DNA of 64,000 bases from a virus. Location of the stretch: the IMG/VR virus record IMGVR_UViG_3300035698_026680, positions 38,500 to 102,499 of that record. The stretch is one strand, 5' to 3'. The notes beneath the pieces are model-generated. The model was not told the DNA's origin. It made no database searches and saw only the letters and a list, made by a program, of their open reading frames with translations. This document shows, piece after piece, positions 31,220 through 39,085 of the stretch. Position 1 is the first letter of the stretch, and each line of letters starts with the position of its first letter. The position numbers and the translations under genes are program-made.

Positions 31220-31570
31220 ATGACAAATGGAGCACCACAAAGTGCCGTACCAGGCCAACGGCCACAAAGAACTATTTTGGCCCATATGAAAGTGAGATCC
31301 TTCATCTCACCACCTTCCCCAAATGAAAAGCAGTTAAAAGAGTACGATAAGAAATTGAGTACTTTTTTAAAGACTGTTGATAATACAAATAGGATGCTCA
31401 ATGGTAGAAATTCCTATGCTGTTGGAGATCGTGTTTACACCCTAGTTTGGATTTTGGATAGGATTGCTGATAAGCCAGTTACTACTCCATTTGGAAAAGG
31501 GGTAAAACCTGGACAGCCAATTATCACAGATGACAAAGATAATAGTCCCAAAAAAGAAACAAATAAATGA
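31220..31570 (+). CDS. Hypothetical protein, 116 aa
   Basis: Starts after TAAGGAG. Pro-rich ends and a helical middle (LKEYDKKLSTFLKTVDNTN). Between portal and protease, so a head-associated role is possible. Overlaps the next gene by 41 nt. Confidence 0.6.
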   Translation: MTNGAPQSAVPGQRPQRTILAHMKVRSFISPPSPNEKQLKEYDKKLSTFLKTVDNTNRMLNGRNSYAVGDRVYTLVWILDRIADKPVTTPFGKGVKPGQPIITDDKDNSPKKETNK

Positions 31571-31811
31571 GACGGAGCAAGTAGCCCTGCCTTATGTTAA
31601 ATGCTGTGTCTGCGGTTGCTTGACACAAACGGGATTGCATCAAATTAGATTAATAATGGTTAAGCCAGGAAGACTGGTAAAGCACAAGGTAACAAAACAG
31701 GTTGTAAGAATACCACCTGTAATGAAAAGAATAGATGTCTACATGTGTACCAAGTGCGTAAAGGGAAAGAAAAAATGGCCAGGAAGAAATCCGATCTATC
31801 CAAAAAAATAA
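31530..31811 (+). CDS. Zinc-ribbon protein, 93 aa
   Basis: CCVCGC near 25-30 and CTKCVKG near 75 form a ribbon around a basic beta-rich part. The only long start available overlaps the preceding gene. Role unknown. Confidence 0.55.
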   Translation: MTKIIVPKKKQINETEQVALPYVKCCVCGCLTQTGLHQIRLIMVKPGRLVKHKVTKQVVRIPPVMKRIDVYMCTKCVKGKKKWPGRNPIYPKK

Positions 31812-31924
31812 AAACATTTATATCAATAGCATTTAAACCAGAAGTCGATTCAGATGGGGACAGTTTTGATAAAAAAGCATTTGATTTCGGTCTATTAAAA
31901 AGGGGTATTAATCAATGTCAGTAG
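31775..31924 (+). CDS. Hypothetical protein, 49 aa
   Basis: Starts with AAAGGGAAAGAAAAA upstream, overlapping both neighbours. A basic N-terminus then FISIAFKPEVDSDGDSFDK, reminiscent of the start of capsid-protease folds but too short to assign. Confidence 0.45.
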   Translation: MARKKSDLSKKIKTFISIAFKPEVDSDGDSFDKKAFDFGLLKRGINQCQ

Positions 31925-32382
31925 ATAGAGCTAAGGAGTTAGAAAAGATAGCTAAGAAACTGGGAATTGGACTGAATAGAAAAGTTAAGTGTATCGGTTG
32001 CGAAAAGGAGATTTCTTTTAAAAAGGCAGTCGCCCTAACCGATAAAGAAGAAGTCGCTTATCTTTGCAAGAAATGTCTTAAAAGATTAAAAAGGGGTGCT
32101 TTCACTCAACAGCAAATAGATAAGAGTGATATCTTAAAAGAATTAGAAAAGCTCAGAAAGGAAAAAGTTCCAATCTTGCCCTGGCCACCAGATACAGATG
32201 TTTCACCAGTACGAATACCACCGCCAATCCCACAAGATCGCTGGATTGAGCCTTACAAGGTCACTTGGGGAACAGATCGAAATATAAAACTTGCGGGATC
32301 AGCTTTAAAAAATCCCGAGATTACAAAAGAACTTTATGTTCTAAAAAATGACAATCAAACAAACCCAACCACCGCCAACTAA
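31915..32382 (+). CDS. Hypothetical protein with Cys4 finger, 155 aa
   Basis: CIGCEKEIS at 24-32 and CKKCLKR about 25 residues later make a zinc finger; a Pro-rich middle (PWPPDTDVSPVRIPPPIP) follows. Function unknown. Confidence 0.55.
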   Translation: MSVDRAKELEKIAKKLGIGLNRKVKCIGCEKEISFKKAVALTDKEEVAYLCKKCLKRLKRGAFTQQQIDKSDILKELEKLRKEKVPILPWPPDTDVSPVRIPPPIPQDRWIEPYKVTWGTDRNIKLAGSALKNPEITKELYVLKNDNQTNPTTAN

Positions 32383-32710
32383 TCCAATTTTAGGAGCTGA
32401 TGGCAAACCAACAGGAGAAAAAGTAGAACAAAAACCTTTGCTAAATATAAATTTGCCAGCACCGAAAAGTGGCGATCCAAATGCTCCACTTCCTGTTAGA
32501 CAACACAATGCCTGCGCTCAAAAAAACTTTAATCAGGTTGCCAATATAATGCTGATGATTATTAATAATCAGAAAATAATGGGCCTTGCAATCACCAAGC
32601 AAGATAAGCAAGTAAAAGAATTGCAAGAGAATTCAAAGAAAATTGCCGACAATATAAGAAAATTAATAAAGGAAGAAGATAAAAATGACCCCAACACCGC
32701 TAATGCCTAA
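32348..32710 (+). CDS. Hypothetical protein, 120 aa
   Basis: Pro/Asn-rich N-terminus and a C-terminal coiled-coil helix (about 65-110). Overlaps the ClpP gene by 26 nt. Could be a scaffold-like or adaptor protein. Confidence 0.5.
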   Translation: MTIKQTQPPPTNPILGADGKPTGEKVEQKPLLNINLPAPKSGDPNAPLPVRQHNACAQKNFNQVANIMLMIINNQKIMGLAITKQDKQVKELQENSKKIADNIRKLIKEEDKNDPNTANA

Positions 32711-33344
32711 TCCTGGCATAAAATTAAAAGAAGCCTTTGGGCTTGATGTCTTTAAAGAAAGATTAAAGAAAAGGGAAATTTGGATCAATGGACCAATAGA
32801 TGACTCCTTGGTTGAAAAACTCTATGTCCACCTTATAAAACTTCAGGAAGAATCTCGGCAAATTGACATAACAGTTGTTATTAATTCTCGTGGTGGTAAT
32901 TTTTACGAATCATCAGTTGCTACAGACCTGATGGGAACTGCAAAGCCGTTAATAAGAACTATTGCTTTAGCAGAAGCGACTTCGGGCGGATTTATTTTAT
33001 TCATGGGCGGCAAACATAGAATTTGCCATGACTATACAAACCTGATGATGCACGCAATAAGTTTTGGACCAGGGGGCAAAGTTCCCAACATAGAAGATCG
33101 GGTAAATCACATTAAGCACCTTCAGGAAAAATTAGCAAAATTCTTTTCCTATCAAACAGGTGGAAGAACAACCCCTGAATATTGGATAGAGTTATTTAAA
33201 AGCGAAAAGGACAAATGGTTTTCAGCCGAAGAAGCCGTTAAATTAGGAATTGTCCACCAAATTATTAAAAGACCAGAAATGGTTGACAAAAATTTTAGTT
33301 CTCGACTTCCCTATACCTGGGATATAGTCGTTGGAGAAATATGA
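32685..33344 (+). CDS. ClpP-like serine protease
   Basis: 219 aa. ClpP/crotonase-type fold: INSRGGN at 67-72 (oxyanion strand), Ser100 in ATSGGF at the nucleophile elbow, His123 in MMHAISFG. In many phages a ClpP-type protease next to the portal matures the prohead. A second, HK97-type protease lies at 56477, so the two may divide the task or this one may act on another substrate. Confidence 0.8.
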   Translation: MTPTPLMPNPGIKLKEAFGLDVFKERLKKREIWINGPIDDSLVEKLYVHLIKLQEESRQIDITVVINSRGGNFYESSVATDLMGTAKPLIRTIALAEATSGGFILFMGGKHRICHDYTNLMMHAISFGPGGKVPNIEDRVNHIKHLQEKLAKFFSYQTGGRTTPEYWIELFKSEKDKWFSAEEAVKLGIVHQIIKRPEMVDKNFSSRLPYTWDIVVGEI

Positions 33345-33688
33345 CAAACGGATTCCAAAAATTATCAATAGCGGGAAATCAGACAAGAACTTTAGGTTTT
33401 GAAAAAGCAAAGGGGAATATAATTCCAGTTCATCCCGGACAGTGTCCACATTGTTTAAGAAGAATGGGTGAAAAAGGAAGACAATCTGCGCAAGTGAAGG
33501 TAATAACCGCAGAAGGACAAGACTATTGGTGTCAAGAATGCGTTGAAAAAGGAGTCGAAGAAAAGATTTGTATTAAATATCGAAGACTATCTAAAAAAGA
33601 AAAAAAGCAATTAAGAAAACAGTTGAAAAAAGAAAAGAGATTAAAAGAAAATGACCGACAAAGTCAATCGTTTAAAGGAGTTAAATAA
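33341..33688 (+). CDS. Zinc-finger protein with basic tail, 115 aa
   Basis: CPHCLRRMG and CQECVEKG form a Cys4 finger about 27 residues apart; residues 80-115 are a Lys/Arg-rich helix. ATGA overlap with the protease gene. Confidence 0.55.
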   Translation: MTNGFQKLSIAGNQTRTLGFEKAKGNIIPVHPGQCPHCLRRMGEKGRQSAQVKVITAEGQDYWCQECVEKGVEEKICIKYRRLSKKEKKQLRKQLKKEKRLKENDRQSQSFKGVK

Positions 33689-33944
33689 ATTATGGTTTAA
33701 ACTCACTAGGCCAAAACTTGGAGATCGAATTCAATTTAGGTTTGTAGGGGGTAAAAAGTTATACACGGGAAAAATCATAGAAGAGATTCTAAATGAAGAA
33801 AAAAAGTCTGTTAAATATCGGGTCGAATCAAACGGAACCCCTGTCGGAAATAAAGTAATAGAAATAGTCAAATGCAACAATATTATGTTTAGCGGAAAAT
33901 CATTAAAGTATTCGGTACCATTAGATAAATTTAAACCTTTATGA
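33651..33944 (+). CDS. Hypothetical protein, 97 aa
   Basis: A basic N-terminal helix then a beta-rich stretch (GDRIQFRFVGGKKLYTGKI ... YRVESNG) that looks like a small SH3-like barrel. It overlaps the previous gene by 38 nt. Function unknown. Confidence 0.5.
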   Translation: MTDKVNRLKELNKLWFKLTRPKLGDRIQFRFVGGKKLYTGKIIEEILNEEKKSVKYRVESNGTPVGNKVIEIVKCNNIMFSGKSLKYSVPLDKFKPL

Positions 33945-34213
33945 AAGTAAAAGAACCTTGTATAAAAAATAAATGTATAATTTGTGCATTAGTTATTGGA
34001 ATTAGCATTGGAATAGTAATTGCGCCTTTATTTTTAATATTTGCATCTAAAAATATGCAAAATAGAGAAGAAGCCTATTTAAAAAGACTTGAAATTTGTT
34101 TGCCTTATCGAAAAGACGCTAGTAATTATGTTTGGAGACATGAGTTTTGTGAAAATGCAGAAAAAGAATATCTAGAATTATTTAAAAAGAATTGGGAAAT
34201 TAAAAATGAGTGA
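33941..34213 (+). CDS. Single-span membrane protein, 90 aa
   Basis: Residues 13-35 form a hydrophobic membrane segment after a short Cys/Lys-rich start; the soluble part has two Cys. ATGA overlap with the preceding stop. Confidence 0.55.
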   Translation: MKVKEPCIKNKCIICALVIGISIGIVIAPLFLIFASKNMQNREEAYLKRLEICLPYRKDASNYVWRHEFCENAEKEYLELFKKNWEIKNE

Positions 34214-34334
34214 AGAAGATAACAGCGGTTGTAGTGTAGGATGTATGGGTTGCTTAATTGAAATCTTAGGATTATTAGGTCTTTTATATTTATGGTTTCA
34301 TAGGGCTGAAATCTGGGGGCTTATAATAAAATGA
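34206..34334 (+). CDS. Small Cys-rich membrane protein, 42 aa
   Basis: CSVGCMGC followed by a hydrophobic segment (about 17-31). The stop overlaps the first glycosyltransferase start as ATGA. Function unknown. Confidence 0.5.
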   Translation: MSEEDNSGCSVGCMGCLIEILGLLGLLYLWFHRAEIWGLIIK

Positions 34335-35506
34335 AAATATTAATATACGGAGATTATTACAAATTCAGATCGGGCTACGCTCGAGAAATAAAGGATATTC
34401 TGCCTTTTCTTCAAAAGAACAATGAAGTAAGACAGGTAGCTTTAGGCTATAATGGCTATCCGATAGATAAGGACATGGTTGTTTACCACACCAAGACCCC
34501 TGAAGTTAAAAACCATTACGCCCAAGAAGTCCTACACTATGCCTTAGACGATTTTAACCCTGATATTGTTTTAACAGTCCAAGACTTTTGGATTCTTCCC
34601 AAAATATCTTTTACCCTAGCCCATCCAGGTAAATTTAAGTGGATTCATTGGGGAACACTAGATTGTGATCCTTTAGATTTTTATTCAAGAGAGTCTTTAA
34701 GATGGATGCATTATTGTTTCTTTCAATCTCACCACGCCGCTATTGAAGTAAAATTACAACAACCAGGATTATTGGGAGAAGTCGTTTATCCTTCTGTTGA
34801 CCCGAAAATCTTTCACAAGTTAAATAAAAAGGAGTTAAGAAAAGAAGTTCAACTAGAAGGTTTTAATATTCTGATCTGCAACGCTAGGGGACAGCAAAGA
34901 AAAAATGTTCCCGTATTGCTAGATGCCTTAAAAGAAGTTATCAAAGAAATTCCCAATACTTGCCTTATTTTGCCTTCGGGAATTAAAAGAGCAAAAACAG
35001 ATTCAGGCGGACTCGATGGTTACGATTTAGAAAGATTCGTACATGAATTAGATATAGTCGAATATGTCCTATTGCCACGCAATCAAGACAAGGGGCCAAT
35101 AGACGATAAGACTCTTAATGTGCAGTATAATCTTGCCGACATAAACATTCTTCCTAGCTGGGGAGAAGGATTCGGACTACCATTTATTGAAGCAGGCATA
35201 TCTGAGATTCCTTCGATTGGTGTGGATCATTCTGCAGTACACGAGATTGTTAAGGGCAGGGGAGAACTGGTAAAGCCAAGGGCCTATACCTACAACTTAG
35301 ATGGTTCTCGCTATGGTCTTTGCCATCCAGAAGACTTAAAAGAAGCCATAATCAAATTGATTAAAGATAAGAAATTAAGAAAGAAATATGGAAAGGAAGC
35401 CTACAAGCTCGCCAGTAGGTTAACTCCTGAAAGCAGGGCAAAACAAATGTTAACAAGATTCAAGCAATTAATTAAAGACGATGCTCAACCATTAGCAAGA
35501 AGATAA
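34331..35506 (+). CDS. Glycosyltransferase, GT-B fold (GT4-like)
   Basis: 391 aa. Two Rossmann-like halves; the C-terminal one has the nucleotide-sugar motif GEGFGLPFIEAG near 277-288 with the E-x7-E spacing of GT4 enzymes, and a PSVDPKIF linker. Transfers a sugar, probably with retention. First gene of the glycan island; starts by ATGA overlap. Confidence 0.85.
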   Translation: MKILIYGDYYKFRSGYAREIKDILPFLQKNNEVRQVALGYNGYPIDKDMVVYHTKTPEVKNHYAQEVLHYALDDFNPDIVLTVQDFWILPKISFTLAHPGKFKWIHWGTLDCDPLDFYSRESLRWMHYCFFQSHHAAIEVKLQQPGLLGEVVYPSVDPKIFHKLNKKELRKEVQLEGFNILICNARGQQRKNVPVLLDALKEVIKEIPNTCLILPSGIKRAKTDSGGLDGYDLERFVHELDIVEYVLLPRNQDKGPIDDKTLNVQYNLADINILPSWGEGFGLPFIEAGISEIPSIGVDHSAVHEIVKGRGELVKPRAYTYNLDGSRYGLCHPEDLKEAIIKLIKDKKLRKKYGKEAYKLASRLTPESRAKQMLTRFKQLIKDDAQPLARR

Positions 35507-35507
35507 T

Positions 35508-35687
35508 ATGTGTTTTTTAATGTTTGGCCATAAATATAAAATAATTGATGCCTGGCACGGCCATAATCTTATGGGCGGTGGTGGTACAGCAATAGAAAAA
35601 GTTTGTAAGAAATGCGGACATTTTAAAAGATCCACAGTCCCAGGCCATATCAACCTAGAAAAATTATTAAGCAAGAAGATAAAATGA
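35508..35687 (+). CDS. DUF1660-like Cys/His protein, 59 aa
   Basis: MCFLMFGHK... then VCKKCGHF: the Cys-x5-His and CxxC pattern is that of small prophage zinc proteins, as at 7685. ATGA overlap with the next gene. Confidence 0.5.
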   Translation: MCFLMFGHKYKIIDAWHGHNLMGGGGTAIEKVCKKCGHFKRSTVPGHINLEKLLSKKIK

Positions 35688-36436
35688 ACTATAGAAAAAA
35701 CTGCTTCACTTATTGGTTTCCTAAACTAAGTAGACAGGAAGTTAATCTTCCAGGAACCCTTGTGTTTAATACAGACAAACTTGATAAAAATATTACTGTG
35801 GCATTACGGAAGGCTTTCTGGATGAAGCCACTAACAAAAGAAGATAAGGTATCGCTAGGAAGATTTGCATCTATTCTTAAACACATGGCTAAAACAATAG
35901 GTGGCTATCCCTTCTTTTTAAGAACAGGCCAGACAAGTCATAAGCATGACTGGATGCAAACTTGCTATATTGCTAACGAAGAAGCTTTATTAAAAAACGC
36001 CCAAAACTTAGCCGAAAAAAACATTATGGTTGATTTTAAAGACGGTCTTCCAATCAATATTTGGGTAGCAAGGAAGCTAATTAAAACAAAGGTTGCTTTT
36101 AAAGCCTTTTACGGATTTCCAATTACTTTAGAAGCAAGATTCTTTTTTAAAGATAAGAAATATCAATGCCATCATCCTTATTGGCCAAAATCAGCAATTA
36201 GCGGTTGTGATGACAAGGATTGGGAGAAAAAACTAAAAAGATTAAACAATATTCGGGCGACAGAAATAGAAAGACTTAAAGCATTAACTGAGAAGGTGGC
36301 TAAAAATTTTAATGGCTATTGGTCAATAGATTGGCTCAAGGGAGAAGATAAAAAATGGTATGCTATTGATATGGCCACAGGAAAAGATTCTTATCATTTC
36401 CCAGGGTGTAGATTCGCTGATAAATCTAAATCTTAA
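35684..36436 (+). CDS. ATP-grasp-like protein (R2K/R3K clade)
   Basis: 250 aa. GYPFFLRTGQTSHKHDW near 75-90, EARFFF near 150, and a C-terminal GYWSIDWL...YAIDMATG are the features of the phage ATP-grasp R2K/R3K-type clade, where Lys/Arg and acidic residues bind ATP-Mg. Such enzymes ligate an amine to a carboxylate, e.g. for peptide or glycan modification. Substrate unknown. Confidence 0.6.
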   Translation: MNYRKNCFTYWFPKLSRQEVNLPGTLVFNTDKLDKNITVALRKAFWMKPLTKEDKVSLGRFASILKHMAKTIGGYPFFLRTGQTSHKHDWMQTCYIANEEALLKNAQNLAEKNIMVDFKDGLPINIWVARKLIKTKVAFKAFYGFPITLEARFFFKDKKYQCHHPYWPKSAISGCDDKDWEKKLKRLNNIRATEIERLKALTEKVAKNFNGYWSIDWLKGEDKKWYAIDMATGKDSYHFPGCRFADKSKS

Positions 36437-36440
36437 AAAT

Positions 36441-36551
36441 ATGTCAAAGAAAAAGTTTTACCCTAAAGATAATAGTAAAAGGAAAGGTCAAAACGCTCCC
36501 CATGGGAAAAGAGAAAGAAGAGCAAAAAACCCAAGGGGGGGCAGAAGATAG
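36441..36551 (+). CDS. Very basic peptide, 36 aa
   Basis: Half of the residues are Lys or Arg (ends GKRERRAKNPRGGRR). It sits exactly between two genes with a 4-nt gap upstream and none downstream. No SD is visible, so it may be non-coding. Confidence 0.35.
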   Translation: MSKKKFYPKDNSKRKGQNAPHGKRERRAKNPRGGRR

Positions 36552-37358
36552 ATGAAGGATAAAGTTTCGATCATTGCGCCAACATGGAATAAGGTCAAGT
36601 TTTTAAAGCAGATGATGGAGTCTGTCGAGAAAAATACAAAATGGCCTTTTGAGTTAATTATCGTTGATAATGCTTCCGATGATGGCACGCAAGAGTTCGT
36701 TCTTAATGCTAATTTCAAAATGGACGGACAGTATCTTAGAAATGAAAAAAATCTAGGGTTTTCAATCCCAAATAACCAGGGAATGAAGGTCGCAAAAGGT
36801 AATTTTCTTTGTTTCTTAAATAACGATACGATTGTTACTAAAGGGTGGTTAACCGCCATGATGAATGTTTTTAACGAAGAAAAGGCGGTAGGAATAGTGG
36901 GGTCGCGGTTAATCCACCCTGGTCGGGGAACAATTCAACACGCAGGAATCTTTGAACACGCTTCTTCTAAACTACCAGACCATATCTACTTTAAGAAGCC
37001 AATGGATTATGCCCTGGCAATGAAAAGGAAACAGTACTTTGCCGTTACAGGGGCTTGTATGGTCACTCCCAAGACTCTTTTTGAAGGACTAGGTGGATTC
37101 GATGAAAAGTATTGGTGTGGCTGGGAAGACATGGATTATTGTCAAAAAGTTAGAAGAATGGGACATAGAATTTATTATGAACCCACTTCCCTTGTTTATC
37201 ATTATGAATCAAGGACGGAAGGCAGATATAGCAACGAAGGTTCTAATTTTAGTTTATACATGAGCAAGTGGATTTTAGGAAAACAAATTATTGATAGCAT
37301 CGGTGTAAAAGATGTCGATGCTAGTAAAATTTCCGTAGGAGAATTAAATGAAAAATAG
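36552..37358 (+). CDS. Glycosyltransferase family 2
   Basis: 268 aa. GT-A fold: VSIIAPTWNK start, IIVDNASDDGT at 37-47, the DxD-equivalent LNNDT near 94, VTGACMV, and GGFDEKYWCGWEDMDYC with the catalytic-base region. Related to the middle domain of the protein at 39086. Inverting transfer from a nucleotide sugar. Confidence 0.88.
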   Translation: MKDKVSIIAPTWNKVKFLKQMMESVEKNTKWPFELIIVDNASDDGTQEFVLNANFKMDGQYLRNEKNLGFSIPNNQGMKVAKGNFLCFLNNDTIVTKGWLTAMMNVFNEEKAVGIVGSRLIHPGRGTIQHAGIFEHASSKLPDHIYFKKPMDYALAMKRKQYFAVTGACMVTPKTLFEGLGGFDEKYWCGWEDMDYCQKVRRMGHRIYYEPTSLVYHYESRTEGRYSNEGSNFSLYMSKWILGKQIIDSIGVKDVDASKISVGELNEK

Positions 37359-37599
37359 AAGAATGCATTATAAAAAACTTTATTGTAAACACTGTGGTCG
37401 CAAATTATCTTTTATTGAAAGAAAAGTCGCTTACTATGATTGGATAACAGGCGAGCCGACTTACGAAAAAAATTATAGATGTCCCAAAATAGGTTTTTTT
37501 GGCAAACTTGTAGGATCAGTCCATTCAGAAATGCGCATAATTGAAGGCAGGGGTCTAGATGGAAAATATAGAGAAACAATATTAGCAACATTTCCTTAA
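37348..37599 (+). CDS. Cys-containing protein, 83 aa
   Basis: CKHCGRK at 13-19 and a single later Cys; a basic beta-rich protein with an incomplete zinc site. Overlaps the glycosyltransferase by 11 nt. Function unknown. Confidence 0.5.
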   Translation: MKNRRMHYKKLYCKHCGRKLSFIERKVAYYDWITGEPTYEKNYRCPKIGFFGKLVGSVHSEMRIIEGRGLDGKYRETILATFP

Positions 37600-37602
37600 A
37601 AA

Positions 37603-37902
37603 ATGAAAAAGGTAGTTAAAAAAGGAGTTAAGACAGCGATCATTATTTATCAAGATCCTGATTTAAAAGAAGGTCGTAGGTTTATTTTTGGCGACCCTAT
37701 GCGGTTAATGAGTTTAATGTTAGACCAGTTTCCCATTCTTTGGAAAAGAGTACAAACACTACTAGGAAAAAATCTTAGTATGCAAGAAGCGATGACTCTT
37801 TACGAAGAAACAAAAGAAGAATGGACAAAAACGCATGGAGTGGGTTTTTCGGAAAAAGAAATGAGAGTAAGTTTGAGTTATGAAATAAATAAGTTAAAAT
37901 AA
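37603..37902 (+). CDS. Hypothetical protein, 99 aa
   Basis: Alpha/beta protein with Lys-rich start; contains a hydrophobic helix (LMSLMLDQFPILW). No family recognised. Confidence 0.55.
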   Translation: MKKVVKKGVKTAIIIYQDPDLKEGRRFIFGDPMRLMSLMLDQFPILWKRVQTLLGKNLSMQEAMTLYEETKEEWTKTHGVGFSEKEMRVSLSYEINKLK

Positions 37903-37921
37903 AGATAAGGAGGTGAAAAAT

Positions 37922-38188
37922 ATGGAAAATAAGAAAAAATTGTATGTAGGCAATCTTAGTTACGATGTATCCGATGAGCAATTAGGAAGTTTGTTCGCTC
38001 AAGCAGGTACGGTAACAAGTGCCCAAGTTATTATTGATAAATTTTCGAGTCGATCCAAGGGATTCGGTTTCGTTGAAATGAGTACCGAAGAAGAAGCTAA
38101 GAAAGCAATGGAAATGTTCAATGAGCAAGATCTTGAAGGAAGAAAAATGCTTGTAAAAGAAGCACGACCACAAAAACCAAGAGTTTAA
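37922..38188 (+). CDS. RRM-type RNA-binding protein
   Basis: 88 aa, one RNA recognition motif: RNP2 LYVGNL at 7-12 and RNP1 KGFGFVEM at 46-53 with the aromatic residues that stack on RNA. ATG is 5 nt after AAGGAGGTGA, an ideal SD, so expression should be high. Single-RRM proteins occur in cyanobacteria and some other bacteria, but are uncommon in phages. It could bind phage or host mRNA. Confidence 0.92.
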   Translation: MENKKKLYVGNLSYDVSDEQLGSLFAQAGTVTSAQVIIDKFSSRSKGFGFVEMSTEEEAKKAMEMFNEQDLEGRKMLVKEARPQKPRV

Positions 38189-38199
38189 GGAGAACGATT

Positions 38200-38529
38200 A
38201 TGGATATGACAATTAAAACGCCCGTCCAGATCTTTATTAATGGAAGATTCTTTTGTATCGCCAGTGAAGCTGAAATTAAGCGCAGAGATCCAAGGTTCAA
38301 AAAAAGTCTTATTCCTGACAATGTAAAATTGCAACCAGGAGAATGGACGGGAACTGTCATCAATATTAAAAGGCCGCTACGAACAAAAGAAGAAAAAGAA
38401 GCGGTAAGAAAAATATTAAAAGCAGAACCCTATGATGAATTTTATACACGAATGGTAAAGGCTAAAAGTAAACACATACCAGTCGAATTAGATGCAGTGC
38501 AATTTACTAAAGAAAGGGGAGAAAGATGA
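38200..38529 (+). CDS. Hypothetical protein, 109 aa
   Basis: TAAGGAG upstream. Mixed alpha/beta, basic. Follows the RRM gene closely and overlaps the next by 4 nt. No family recognised. Confidence 0.55.
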   Translation: MDMTIKTPVQIFINGRFFCIASEAEIKRRDPRFKKSLIPDNVKLQPGEWTGTVINIKRPLRTKEEKEAVRKILKAEPYDEFYTRMVKAKSKHIPVELDAVQFTKERGER

Positions 38530-39083
38530 CAGAAAAAGCAAAAGCAAAAAAATCTAAAGCGGAGAAACCTGGAAAAAAGGGGCCCGAGACGGGCACTCCA
38601 AAAAAGACTGAACCAGTTGTAAAACAAAAAACCCTGAAAGAAAGGCTTAATGAAACAGTTGATAAACACTATAAAGAGAGAGAAGAATTAAAGAAGCAAT
38701 TATTTAGTTTAATGCAAAGGGTTCTTTATCCAGAACAATTTTGCCCAGAATGCGATGAAAGACTATTCTTTACCCCTTCTAATGGCGGCTATAGTTGCCC
38801 TAACTGTGGTTATGTGGCTACGGCTACAGTAACCGCTCTTATTCAACCAGTAAGTCCACAGGCAAGAGTAGTTCAAGACGGCAATGTTTCGCCACAAGTA
38901 GAAAATGCAATCAAGGAATCGAATGCGGCAATGAAAGAACCTAGAAGGGTTGTAGCCCCAACAGCGATAGGGGATAAAATTAGAAAGTTAGTTGATGGCA
39001 GGGAATCAACTGCACCAACACAAGCAGATGAAAGCGCTGTTAGGAGAAATCCGGCAGTAAAAGGGCCTATTAATTGGTGTTAA
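38526..39083 (+). CDS. Zinc-ribbon protein with disordered flanks, 185 aa
   Basis: Lys/Pro-rich N-terminus (1-45), a helical part, then CPECDERLFF...CPNCGYVATA (a complete Cys4 ribbon at about 76-100), then a Pro/Ala-rich end. Function unknown. Confidence 0.6.
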   Translation: MTEKAKAKKSKAEKPGKKGPETGTPKKTEPVVKQKTLKERLNETVDKHYKEREELKKQLFSLMQRVLYPEQFCPECDERLFFTPSNGGYSCPNCGYVATATVTALIQPVSPQARVVQDGNVSPQVENAIKESNAAMKEPRRVVAPTAIGDKIRKLVDGRESTAPTQADESAVRRNPAVKGPINWC

Positions 39084-39085
39084 CT

